From Candidatus Pelagibacter sp. TMED165 (GTDB taxonomy: Bacteria; Pseudomonadota; Alphaproteobacteria; Pelagibacterales; Pelagibacteraceae), in contig NHHO02000020.1 in assembly GCA_002171035.2 (NCBI GenBank), positions 1 to 11,979 of the forward strand: 11,979 nt of DNA, in the 5' to 3' direction. This document shows positions 1 through 7,251 of this stretch, one piece after another. A program made the translations under genes and the position numbers. Numbering within the stretch: the stretch's first letter is position 1; each line of letters starts with the position of its first letter. The notes beneath the pieces are model-generated. The model saw only the letters and a program-made list of their open reading frames with translations. It had not been told where the DNA came from and made no database searches.

Positions 1-753
1 GAGGCTCCTATGCTTTATATAGGTGAAAAGGTAGGTAAAAGAATAGGGCAGAAACTAGATATAGCCGTTGATCCATTAGAAGGAACTAATTTTGTAGCAA
101 AAAATTTACCAAATGCATTTTCAATTTTAGCTGTAACTGAAGAAAATAATTTATTTTCAGCTCCAGATACTTATATGGAGAAAATTGCTATTGGTAAAAA
201 TTTACCAAAAAACTTATTAGATCTAGATAATACAGTAGAAAAAAATATTACTTTACTTGCTGAAGCGATGAAAAAAAAACCAAACGAATTAACGGCGTGT
301 ATTTTAAAAAGACCAAGACATGATAAAATAGTCGCAGAACTAAAAAAAATGGATGTAAACATACAATTTATTCCTGATGGAGACGTAGCTGGAGCAATAT
401 ATGTAGCAAATGAAAAATCTCCAGTAGACATATATATGGGCATAGGTGGAGGGCCAGAGGGAGTGTTAGCTGCTGCAGCTCTCAGCTGTTTAGGTGGACA
501 AATTCAAACAAGATTAGTTCTAAATGATGAAGAAAAAAAAAGAGCTTTAAAGATGGGTATTAAAGATTTTACAAAAAAATATAATATTGATGAAATGATA
601 AAAGGAGATGTGTTATTTTGCGCGACAGCGATTACGAACGGTGAATTACTAAATGGAATAAAAGATACAGGAAAAGAATTTCACGCATCATCTTTTATAC
701 TGCACAAAGGTAGCAATACAATTAAATCAATAACTAATATCCACAAAAAATGA
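1..753 (+). CDS. glpX: Class II fructose-1,6-bisphosphatase GlpX (5' end cut by window)
   Basis: Hydrolyses fructose-1,6-bisphosphate to fructose-6-phosphate in gluconeogenesis, in the cytoplasm. The frame is open from base 1 and the first codons read E-A-P-M, the end of the conserved GEGExDEAPM segment, so the ATG at base 10 is internal. Compared with the usual length of about 320-340 residues, roughly 60-80 N-terminal residues lie outside the window; 250 are visible. Family marks are DPLEGTN (visible residues 24-30, metal binding), PDGDVA (near 125-130) and GIGGGPEGV (147-155). The late motif usually written ATGxTxG reads ATAITNG here, a Gly-to-Ala change. The stop overlaps the recJ start by 4 nt (ATGA), so the two are probably translationally coupled. 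Identity is firm; activity is inferred from the family. Confidence 0.95.
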   Translation, partial: EAPMLYIGEKVGKRIGQKLDIAVDPLEGTNFVAKNLPNAFSILAVTEENNLFSAPDTYMEKIAIGKNLPKNLLDLDNTVEKNITLLAEAMKKKPNELTACILKRPRHDKIVAELKKMDVNIQFIPDGDVAGAIYVANEKSPVDIYMGIGGGPEGVLAAAALSCLGGQIQTRLVLNDEEKKRALKMGIKDFTKKYNIDEMIKGDVLFCATAITNGELLNGIKDTGKEFHASSFILHKGSNTIKSITNIHKK

Positions 754-2504
754 GTTCTATTTCAGTCACTGGAAAAAGATGGGTGTATAAAGACTTTGAT
801 AGTAATTTTGTAGATTTTATTAAAGAAAATTTCTTCTTGGATGAAATAACATCTAAACTTTTAGCAATTAAACAAATAAAAAAAGAGGAAATTAAAAACT
901 ATTTAGATCCAACTATAAAAAATTATCTACCTAATCCGAGTACACTTAAAGATATGGACAAAGCGACCGATAGAACCATACAAGCGATTTTAAATAATGA
1001 AAAAATTGGAATATTTGGAGATTACGATGTAGATGGAGCTACAGCTACTGCTTTACTTGGTAGATATTTTAATCAAATTAAACGTGATTTTGAAATTTAT
1101 ATACCAGATAGAAAGACGGAGGGATATGGACCTTCAAACAAAGGTTTCGAAAATTTAATAAAAAAAAAAGTTCAATTAATATTTACTGTAGATTGTGGCA
1201 CTCTATCTTTTGAGCCAATTGAATATGCCTACAATAATAATATTGATGTATTAGTTCTTGATCATCATCAGTCAGAAATAAAATTACCAAAAGCTCAATC
1301 TATAGTAAATCCAAATAGATATGACGATAAATCAAATCTTAACTATTTATGTGCAGCAGGCGTATGTTTTATGTTCCTAATTTCTATAAATAAAAAATTA
1401 AGAACAATTAATTGGTTTAAACAAAATCATATAAATGAGCCTAATCTAATGAATTATCTTGATTTAGTATCTTTAGGCACTATTTGTGATGTAGTTCCAT
1501 TGATTGGCTTGAATAGAGCAATTGTTAAACAAGGTTTAAGAATATTAAAATTAAAAAAAAATTTGGGATTAAAAACCTTACTAGATATCTGCAAAATAGA
1601 TACTGATCCTACGCCTTATCATCTAGGATACGTTCTTGGTCCAAGAATTAATGCTGGAGGACGTGTAGGAAAATGTTCCCATGGTGCGAATTTATTATTG
1701 AATATGAATACAAAAAATGCGTTTAAATTAGCAACTGAGCTTAATATTTATAATGAAGAAAGAAAAAATATTGAAAAAGATTTATTAAATGATGTTTTTA
1801 AAAATTTAAAAGATTTTTCCGATCCAGTAATAGTTTTAAGTGGAAAAAATTGGCATGAAGGGATTATTGGAATAATAGCTTCTAGAATTAAAGACAAATA
1901 TAATAAACCTACTGTAATAATTTCTATAAATAAACCTTTATGCAAAGCGTCAGCTCGTTCTGTATTTGGATATGATATAGGCTCAGTTATTATAAGTGCA
2001 GTTCAAGAGGGCCTTCTTTTAAAAGGAGGTGGTCATAAAATGGCAGGAGGTTTTACGATTGCTGAAAAAAATATTGATGAATTTAGAAAATTTGCAATCA
2101 AAAAATTTAAAACTTTAAACATAAATATTTCTGTAGAAAAAAAGTTACATATAGATAGTATTATTTCCCCTTCAGCTTTAAATTTAGATTTTTTTAACAA
2201 AGTATACTCATTATCACCCTTTGGCTCTGGTAATTCTGAACCTAAATTTCTAATAGAGAATCTTAAATCTTTAAATTCTAAAATTATCGGTGAAAATCAT
2301 ATTAAATCTGTTTTATTAGCTCCTGATGGCTCTTCTATAAACACTATAGCTTTTAATGCCACTCAGAGTGAAGTTGGGGCATATTTACTTAATAAAAATA
2401 AGAAAATATTCAACATTGTTGGAAAATTGTCGCTGAATGAATGGAGGGGACAAAAAAAAGTAGAGTTTATTATCGATGATATTTCTGTTAATAAGAACCA
2501 CTAA
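750..2504 (+). CDS. recJ: Single-stranded-DNA-specific exonuclease RecJ
   Basis: A 5'-to-3' single-strand DNA exonuclease of the DHH phosphoesterase superfamily, used in recombinational repair and mismatch repair. At 584 residues it matches the usual bacterial length (about 570-580). Motifs in order: GDYDVDG (residues 90-96, metal binding), VDCG (147-150), DHHQ (171-174, the namesake DHH), GPRINAGGR (297-305), WHEGIIGI (368-375) and GGGHKMAGG (426-434, DHHA1 domain). The rest of the C-terminus fits the RecJ OB-fold region. The ATG lies in an ATGA overlap with glpX. The stop is only 5 nt before tRNA-Glu, so the tRNA probably shares this transcript unless a promoter lies inside the 3' end of recJ. 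The gene is full length, with no sign of damage. Confidence 0.97.
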   Translation: MSSISVTGKRWVYKDFDSNFVDFIKENFFLDEITSKLLAIKQIKKEEIKNYLDPTIKNYLPNPSTLKDMDKATDRTIQAILNNEKIGIFGDYDVDGATATALLGRYFNQIKRDFEIYIPDRKTEGYGPSNKGFENLIKKKVQLIFTVDCGTLSFEPIEYAYNNNIDVLVLDHHQSEIKLPKAQSIVNPNRYDDKSNLNYLCAAGVCFMFLISINKKLRTINWFKQNHINEPNLMNYLDLVSLGTICDVVPLIGLNRAIVKQGLRILKLKKNLGLKTLLDICKIDTDPTPYHLGYVLGPRINAGGRVGKCSHGANLLLNMNTKNAFKLATELNIYNEERKNIEKDLLNDVFKNLKDFSDPVIVLSGKNWHEGIIGIIASRIKDKYNKPTVIISINKPLCKASARSVFGYDIGSVIISAVQEGLLLKGGGHKMAGGFTIAEKNIDEFRKFAIKKFKTLNINISVEKKLHIDSIISPSALNLDFFNKVYSLSPFGSGNSEPKFLIENLKSLNSKIIGENHIKSVLLAPDGSSINTIAFNATQSEVGAYLLNKNKKIFNIVGKLSLNEWRGQKKVEFIIDDISVNKNH

Positions 2505-2509
2505 AATAT

Positions 2510-2584
2510 GGTCCCATCGTCTATCGGTTAGGACAGTTGGTTTTCATCCAACAAAGAGGGGTTCGATTCCCCTTGGGACCGCCA
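2510..2584 (+). tRNA. tRNA-Glu, anticodon TTC, CCA encoded
   Basis: A 75-nt cloverleaf. The acceptor stem GGTCCCA (2510-2516) pairs perfectly with TGGGACC (2574-2580), followed by discriminator G and an encoded CCA (2582-2584). The anticodon arm is GTTGG-TTTTCAT-CCAAC, with anticodon TTC at 2543-2545, which reads both Glu codons. The T arm is AGGGG-TTCGATT-CCCCT. It sits 5 nt after the recJ stop and 12 nt before the next start codon, so it must be cut out of an mRNA or have a promoter inside recJ. A TAATAA at 2489-2494 with a poor -35 (TTTATT, 2466-2471) is the only candidate I see. Confidence 0.97.
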
Positions 2585-2585
2585 T

Positions 2586-2590
2586 AAGGA
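2586..2590 (+). promoter_or_regulatory. Ribosome binding site AAGGA
   Basis: AAGGA lies 6 nt before the ATG at 2597 and supports that start. It begins just one base after the CCA end of tRNA-Glu, so 3' processing of the tRNA would leave a leader of only about 12 nt on the downstream mRNA. Confidence 0.7.
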
Positions 2591-2596
2591 TTTAAA

Positions 2597-3553
2597 ATGT
2601 ACAAAATAGCTGTAATAGAAAATATTCACGAAGATGGTATAAAATTATTTCAAGATCATCCTAATTTTGAATTTGAAATTATTAATGACGTAAGTGAAAA
2701 AAACCTAATAAATAAACTACCAAATTTTGATGGATGCACTCTTAGGGTATCTAAATTGTTACCTAACGTTTTAAATCATTGTAAAAAATTAAAAGTCATT
2801 TCAAGACACGGTGTAGGATATGATAATGTTGATTTATCGTATTTAAAAAAAAATAATATTACTTTACTAATTACTGCTACTGCTAATGCCGTTGCTGTTG
2901 CTGAGCACGTTTTTTATATGATGCTATCATTAATAAAAGGAATTACACAATATGATCAGAAAGTAAGATCAGGTAATTTTAAACAAGGAGTCATAAATAT
3001 AAAAACCTTTGAATTACTTAATAAAGAAATCCTTATTCTAGGTTTCGGCAGAATAGGTAAAAGCTTAATAAAACGTTGTTTAAGTTTTGATATGAAAGTA
3101 AAAATTTATGATCCTTTTTTAGATGCTAAAACAATTAATGAATATGGCGGTGAAAAAGTTGATGACCTTGATAATTCATTAAAAAAGGCAGATTTTGTAT
3201 CAATTCATATGCCGTTAACCGAAAAAACAAAAAATCTAATAAATTACAATAAGCTTAAAACTATGAAAAAAAATGCCATAATTATCAATACTGCAAGAGG
3301 TGGGATTATAGATGAAGTAGATTTAGACAAAGCTTTAAATGAAGACTTGATATTTGGGGCTGGGTTAGATGTTTTTGCAAAAGAACCAATCGAGTTAGAC
3401 AATCCTCTTATTAAAAATAAAAAAGTCTTATTAAGTCCACATACTGCTACTTTTACTAAAGAGTGCACTTCTCGTATGGGAATTGAAACGGCAAAAAATG
3501 TCATTGATTTTTTTGAAAATAAAATTCATAAATCTATGATAGTAAAACTATGA
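2597..3553 (+). CDS. D-isomer-specific 2-hydroxyacid dehydrogenase (SerA-like, no ACT domain)
   Basis: An NAD(P)-dependent enzyme interconverting a D-2-hydroxyacid and its 2-ketoacid; the substrate cannot be read from the sequence. At 318 residues it has the catalytic and nucleotide-binding domains only. It lacks the C-terminal regulatory ACT domain of long 3-phosphoglycerate dehydrogenases, so I do not call it serA. Visible marks: VGYDNVDL (73-80), the NAD-fold entry with VAEH (101-104), the Rossmann loop GFGRIG (149-154), D172 at the end of the next strand, NTARGG with catalytic R234, DVFAKEP with E263, and SPHTAT with catalytic H282. The HTATFT sequence differs from the more usual HIGG/HTAG, pointing to a subfamily. 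It starts 12 nt after tRNA-Glu with a good ribosome site and overlaps the next gene by 4 nt. Glycerate, glyoxylate or phosphohydroxyacid dehydrogenase are all possible. Confidence 0.88.
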   Translation: MYKIAVIENIHEDGIKLFQDHPNFEFEIINDVSEKNLINKLPNFDGCTLRVSKLLPNVLNHCKKLKVISRHGVGYDNVDLSYLKKNNITLLITATANAVAVAEHVFYMMLSLIKGITQYDQKVRSGNFKQGVINIKTFELLNKEILILGFGRIGKSLIKRCLSFDMKVKIYDPFLDAKTINEYGGEKVDDLDNSLKKADFVSIHMPLTEKTKNLINYNKLKTMKKNAIIINTARGGIIDEVDLDKALNEDLIFGAGLDVFAKEPIELDNPLIKNKKVLLSPHTATFTKECTSRMGIETAKNVIDFFENKIHKSMIVKL

Positions 3554-4059
3554 TTAATATAAAATTTTTTTTAAAGAATTTCGGACTATTAGAGTTATTA
3601 GTTTTTTCCTCATTTATATATGTTTTGTCAATGTTAATATGGACAGCTACAACCAGGTCAGCTGTTGAAAGTAGAGCCAATGCAATAATAGAAAATCATT
3701 CTGTTATAACTGATATTATTAACGAAGAAGTTATGAAATGTGATCAAAATCCTAATCAAAAAACGTCTTGGGGTGAGAATTGTAGCCTTAAATGGACTGC
3801 AAATAAAATAGTCGAATATTTATTAAATAATGTTGAATTAAAAAATCCTTACTCTATTGAAGGTAATATAATCCAAGCAGTAAGTGATCCTAGAATTGAA
3901 GCAGAGGGAAAAGCGGGCCAATCAACAAATAAAGGAATAATTTTTGTTTCGGATATTGATTTTTCGGCAGAACCTGGTTCTGAATGGATCATAGGCACAT
4001 GTATAAAATCACCTTGCGTCGCCGCTGGTAATAATGAACTTGTGTCTATATATCGTTAA
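3550..4059 (+). CDS. Small membrane-anchored protein with type IV pilin-like N-terminus
   Basis: 169 residues; I do not recognise a named family. The N-terminus has a short basic leader (K5, K9) and then residues 11-18, FGLLELLV. These closely resemble the FTLIELLV start of mature type IV pilins, with a Glu (E15) at the +5 position. A hydrophobic helix runs to about residue 31, followed by a polar helix-like stretch and a soluble domain with four cysteines (C64, C78, C151, C156), possibly two disulfides. A NPY sequence at 99-101 is also common in pilins. The residue before F11 is Asn, whereas prepilin peptidase normally needs Gly, so processing is doubtful. The start overlaps the dehydrogenase stop (ATGA), and its stop overlaps the iolE stop on the other strand by 3 nt. 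No pilus assembly genes are nearby. Pseudopilin or single-pass membrane protein are both open. Confidence 0.75.
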   Translation: MINIKFFLKNFGLLELLVFSSFIYVLSMLIWTATTRSAVESRANAIIENHSVITDIINEEVMKCDQNPNQKTSWGENCSLKWTANKIVEYLLNNVELKNPYSIEGNIIQAVSDPRIEAEGKAGQSTNKGIIFVSDIDFSAEPGSEWIIGTCIKSPCVAAGNNELVSIYR

Positions 4060-4955
4060 TTACTTATTTCAAAGCCACATTCTTTTGCAGTTCGACTAAG
4101 ATAGTTATATCCAATTTTGGCATACTTTAATGGATTAGCTTTAGATGGATCTTGTTCTGCTTCAACAACTAACCAGCCTTTATAATCATTTTTTTTTAAA
4201 ACTTTAAGAAAAGGTTTATAATCTATACAACCATCACCTGGAACTGTAAAAGCACCATCCAAGAAAGCTTGCCTGAAAGTAGAGTCATTTTCTAATGAAT
4301 TTTCCAATACTTTTTTTCTAATATCTTTGCAGTGAACATGAATTAATCTTGATGCAAAATCTTCTGCAAGCTTTATGGAATTACCTTTTGCAAACAACAT
4401 ATGGCCAGTATCAATTAATAATTTAACACTGTCATTTGTATTTTCCATTAGTCTAATTGTGTCATTTTGAGTTTCAATTACTGTGCCCATATGATGGTGA
4501 TAAGCCATTGGCATTCCTTCATTAATCATCATTTTGCTTAATTCATTAATTCTAACAATTAATAAATTCCAATCTTCTTTTTTCATAATTGGTCTCTTTG
4601 ACAAAGGTTTGACTGGATCACCCTGAATTGAATTTGTTATTTCTGCAAATACCATACACGGAGCTTTGCAATCTTTAAATAATTCTAATTGTGGTTTCAT
4701 AAGATTAAATTCTTCCTTAACTGAATTTTTCAGCAATTTAGCTCCGTACCAACCTGAACAAAGTTGTAGTTTAACTTTATTTAATTTTGGTAATAATTCT
4801 AAAGATGAAGTCGGAAATTTTCCACCAGATTCGATTCCGCTAAAACCAGCCATTTTAGCTTCCAACAGACACTGTTCCAATGAAGTATCGCCACCTAATT
4901 CTGGCATGTCATCGTTGCTCCAAGCTATAGGTGCTACTCCTAATTTAATTGTCAT
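4056..4955 (-). CDS. iolE: Inosose dehydratase IolE (xylose-isomerase-like TIM barrel)
   Basis: Dehydrates 2-keto-myo-inositol (scyllo-inosose) to the diketone, step two of inositol breakdown; a cytoplasmic, metal-dependent enzyme. The 299-residue length matches IolE. Strongly IolE-like segments are GVAPIAWSNDDMPELGG (6-22, compare IAPIGWRNDD in Bacillus IolE), the triple histidine YHHHMGT (152-158), DTGH (182-185), HVHCKD (206-211), FTVPGDGCIDY (236-246) and VVEAEQDP (263-270). Likely metal ligands are among E105, D182, H208 and E265 by family analogy. There is no good Shine-Dalgarno before the ATG, but the conserved N-terminus begins at once, so the start is sound. It diverges from the dehydrogenase gene at 5016 across 60 nt and converges on the pilin-like gene. 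A related isomerase acting on another ketocyclitol is the main alternative. Confidence 0.9.
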   Translation of the reverse strand: MTIKLGVAPIAWSNDDMPELGGDTSLEQCLLEAKMAGFSGIESGGKFPTSSLELLPKLNKVKLQLCSGWYGAKLLKNSVKEEFNLMKPQLELFKDCKAPCMVFAEITNSIQGDPVKPLSKRPIMKKEDWNLLIVRINELSKMMINEGMPMAYHHHMGTVIETQNDTIRLMENTNDSVKLLIDTGHMLFAKGNSIKLAEDFASRLIHVHCKDIRKKVLENSLENDSTFRQAFLDGAFTVPGDGCIDYKPFLKVLKKNDYKGWLVVEAEQDPSKANPLKYAKIGYNYLSRTAKECGFEISN

Positions 4956-5015
4956 AAAGAATTTATTTCAAATTACTTAAAGTTTGTATATTATTTATTA
5001 ATAACTAATGTTCAA
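4956..5015. promoter_or_regulatory. Divergent promoter region between iolE and the dehydrogenase operon
   Basis: This 60-nt AT-rich gap must hold the signals for both directions. On the minus strand, TTGAAC (5015-5010) and TAATAT (4993-4988) are spaced 16 nt apart, a plausible sigma-70 promoter giving a leader of roughly 25 nt for iolE. On the plus strand, TATATT (4987-4992) is a possible -10, with only a weak TTTCAA 15 nt upstream. A perfect 10-bp palindrome TTATTAATAA (4995-5004) falls inside the minus-strand spacer and could be an operator half, but such palindromes are common by chance in DNA this AT-rich. Neither gene has a clear ribosome site. These assignments are by eye. Confidence 0.45.
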
Positions 5016-6152
5016 ATGAAAAAAAAAATTAAATTAGGCATAATTGGCGGTGGACCGGGATCATGGATTGGAAATGTTCATAGAATAGCTTCAAGATTAG
5101 ATAATGAATATGAGGTAGTTGCGGGTGTTTTTTCTAGAAATATAAAAATTAACAAATCATTTAGTTCAAGTGTAGGTATTGAAAAAAGTCGATGTTATAA
5201 AAACTTTAAAGAATTATACTTTAAGGAAAAAAATAGGAAAAATGGAGTTGAGGTTGTAGCAATTATGACTCCCCCAAGTACTCATCAAGTGATTGCTGAA
5301 TATTTTATAAAAAATAATATTCACGTAATTTCAGACAAGCCTTTTGCAGCTAATTTAACTCAGGCAAAAAAACTTTATAAAACAATTATAAAAAATAAAA
5401 AAACTATTTATGGATTAACACATAATTATTCTGCCTATCCAATGGTAAGACATGCAAAAAAATTAGTTGAAGATGGAAAATTAGGAAATATTGAATATAT
5501 TAATGTTGAATACATTCAAGATTGGTCTAATGGTAAAAAAGTAAATCCTAAAAATGCAAAAAAGATATTTAGATGGAGATTAGATAATAAAATTGCCGGA
5601 GTTTCTACAGTTTTAAATGAAATAGGATCACACGCTTATCATCTTTGTAATTATATAACTGGTTTGAAAGGATCAAGTTTATTTGCTGATATCAAGCAAT
5701 ATTCAAAAAAAATTAAATTTGATACAAATGCTCAAGTTTTTATTAATTATGAAAATGGTGCTAAAGGATTGTTATGGGCGTCTACCACTGCTAAAGGCGG
5801 GGTTTATGGATTGCGCATAAGAGTATTCGGCACAAGAGGAAGCTTTGAATGGGTACAAAATGATCCAAATTATTTGAGATATAGTAATGCTAATGGTGCT
5901 ACTAAAATTTTGGAACGAGGTTTTAACGAAAGTAATTTTTCAAATAAATTTTCAAGAATAAAATATGGACACCCAGAGGGTTACTTGAGTGCTTTTTCAA
6001 ATATATATAAAGAAATTGCTATGAAAATTAAGAACCCAAATTCTAAAAAAAAATTTTATTATCCAAATGCGTATGAAGGTTTACTAACTGCAAAATTTAT
6101 TGATGCATGCGTTAAGTCATCTATCAAAAAAAAATGGTTAAAGATAATATGA
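5016..6152 (+). CDS. Gfo/Idh/MocA family NAD(P)-dependent dehydrogenase
   Basis: A 378-residue oxidoreductase with an N-terminal Rossmann fold and a C-terminal Gfo/Idh/MocA alpha/beta domain. The nucleotide loop is GGGPGSWIGNVHR (11-23), the substrate-lysine motif reads SDKPF (106-110, K108) where most members have EKP, and the active-site pair is E202 with H206 in NEIGSHAYH (201-209); the acid is Glu where the family usually has Asp. GHPEGYLSAF (318-327) near the C-terminus is also typical of this subgroup, which is longer than IolG. It heads the plus-strand run; its stop overlaps the iolG ATG by 4 nt. By context it should oxidise or epimerise a cyclitol or sugar related to inositol, for example a scyllo-inositol or aldose substrate, but the specificity cannot be read here. 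Confidence 0.88.
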   Translation: MKKKIKLGIIGGGPGSWIGNVHRIASRLDNEYEVVAGVFSRNIKINKSFSSSVGIEKSRCYKNFKELYFKEKNRKNGVEVVAIMTPPSTHQVIAEYFIKNNIHVISDKPFAANLTQAKKLYKTIIKNKKTIYGLTHNYSAYPMVRHAKKLVEDGKLGNIEYINVEYIQDWSNGKKVNPKNAKKIFRWRLDNKIAGVSTVLNEIGSHAYHLCNYITGLKGSSLFADIKQYSKKIKFDTNAQVFINYENGAKGLLWASTTAKGGVYGLRIRVFGTRGSFEWVQNDPNYLRYSNANGATKILERGFNESNFSNKFSRIKYGHPEGYLSAFSNIYKEIAMKIKNPNSKKKFYYPNAYEGLLTAKFIDACVKSSIKKKWLKII

Positions 6153-7147
6153 TTAAAGTAGCCTTATTTGGTTTTGGTAGAATAGGTCAAATGCATGCAG
6201 AAAATCTATTTTATCATAAAGGCTATAAACTTGTGTATTTGTATGATCCCTTATTAAAAAATCCCAATAAAATATCAAAAAAATATTCTGTTAAAATTAT
6301 TAAAAATTATAAAACAGCCTTAAAAGATAAAAAAATAGATTTAATATTTATTGCAAGCCCAACTAATACCCATATAAAATTTATTGAAGAATCTGTCAGT
6401 TTTAAAAAGGCTATTTTTTGTGAAAAACCTTTAGATTTAAACCTATTAAAAATTAAGAAAAGTATTAGTAAAATTATTAAATATAATTATAAAATTCAAC
6501 TTGGTTTTAATAGAAGATATGACCCTGGACATTATAGTTTAAAGACATCTTTAGAAAAAAATAAAATTGGAAATTTAGAAAAAATTATTATTACTAGTAG
6601 AGATCCTGCGCCACCAACTTTAAAATATTTAAAAAATTCAGGCGGTATTTTTAAAGACATGATGATTCATGATTTTGATTTATGTAGATTTTATCTTGGT
6701 AAAGATAAAATTACCAAGATGTTTGCTACTGGATCTTCATTTAAAAAATTCTACAATAAAATTAAAGATTACGAAAGCGCCTCTGTCATTATGAAATCAC
6801 AAAAAGGGGTAATTTGTGTTATAACTAACTCTAGACATTGTTCTTATGGATATGATCAAAGAGTTGAGTTATTCGGTTCTAATGGAATGTTACTGTCTGG
6901 TAACAAAAGGCAAAATGAAAGTGAATTGTACACACATAATTCAACTAATATAAAAAAAAAATTTCAAAATTTTTTTATAGAAAGATATGAAGAGGCATAT
7001 AAATTACAATTAAACGATTTAGAAAAATATCTTAATCAAAATTTATTGCCCAGATCTATTCTTCAAGACGGTTATAAAGCATTGGAATTAGCTGAAAGCG
7101 CTATAAAATCAGATAGAGCAAAAAAGTTAATAAAAATTACGATATAA
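6149..7147 (+). CDS. iolG: Inositol 2-dehydrogenase IolG
   Basis: Oxidises myo-inositol to 2-keto-myo-inositol with NAD, the step before IolE. With the start used here it is 332 residues, near the usual 330-340. Marks: Rossmann loop GFGRIG (8-13), CEKPLD with K93 (91-96), GFNRRYDP (119-126), SRDPAPP (150-156) and GIFKDMMIHDFD (166-177), whose D170 and H174 fit the catalytic Asp/His pair of IolG with the same 4-residue spacing. SRDPAPP followed by GGIFxDM-IHDFD is a close match to known inositol dehydrogenases. I chose the ATG at 6149, not 6134: it forms an ATGA overlap with the upstream stop, as elsewhere in this window, and puts the Rossmann fold directly at the N-terminus. The protein is very Lys/Ile/Asn-rich. 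A related cyclitol such as scyllo- or chiro-inositol is a possible substrate. Confidence 0.87.
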   Translation: MIKVALFGFGRIGQMHAENLFYHKGYKLVYLYDPLLKNPNKISKKYSVKIIKNYKTALKDKKIDLIFIASPTNTHIKFIEESVSFKKAIFCEKPLDLNLLKIKKSISKIIKYNYKIQLGFNRRYDPGHYSLKTSLEKNKIGNLEKIIITSRDPAPPTLKYLKNSGGIFKDMMIHDFDLCRFYLGKDKITKMFATGSSFKKFYNKIKDYESASVIMKSQKGVICVITNSRHCSYGYDQRVELFGSNGMLLSGNKRQNESELYTHNSTNIKKKFQNFFIERYEEAYKLQLNDLEKYLNQNLLPRSILQDGYKALELAESAIKSDRAKKLIKITI

Positions 7148-7251
7148 ATACTTACTTCAAGTTGTATTTTATTAATCTGAAAAATTTTACTGTAGAAATT
7201 TAGTAATATTTTTGTTTTAATTCAAAAATTAATTAACAATAAAGGGGAACA
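7148..7251 (+). promoter_or_regulatory. Leader and probable promoter of the ABC importer genes, with strong RBS
   Basis: A 104-nt gap before the binding-protein gene, the longest in the window. AAAGGGGA (7241-7248) is a strong Shine-Dalgarno about 4 nt before the ATG at 7252. TAATAT (7204-7209) is a reasonable -10, but I see no convincing -35 about 17 nt upstream. TTGTAT (7162-7167) could be a -35, but the bases 17 nt after it (TTTTAC) are poor. There is no terminator hairpin after iolG, so readthrough into the importer is also possible. No riboswitch-like structure is visible. Confidence 0.45.

Noticed and set aside
10..12. ATG at base 10 as the glpX start
   Set aside because: The preceding codons E-A-P belong to the conserved GEGExDEAPM region, and the first part of the enzyme would be missing.
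2597..3553. Calling this gene serA
   Set aside because: The catalytic domain fits, but there is no ACT domain and the HTATFT motif differs. The substrate is not readable, so a family-level call is safer.
4666..4980. 104-residue plus-strand open frame
   Set aside because: It lies opposite the conserved N-terminal half of iolE, has no recognisable motif and no ribosome site.
6134..6148. Upstream ATG at 6134 as the iolG start
   Set aside because: It would add five residues (MVKDN) before the Rossmann strand and has no ribosome site. The ATG at 6149 makes an ATGA overlap like others here.
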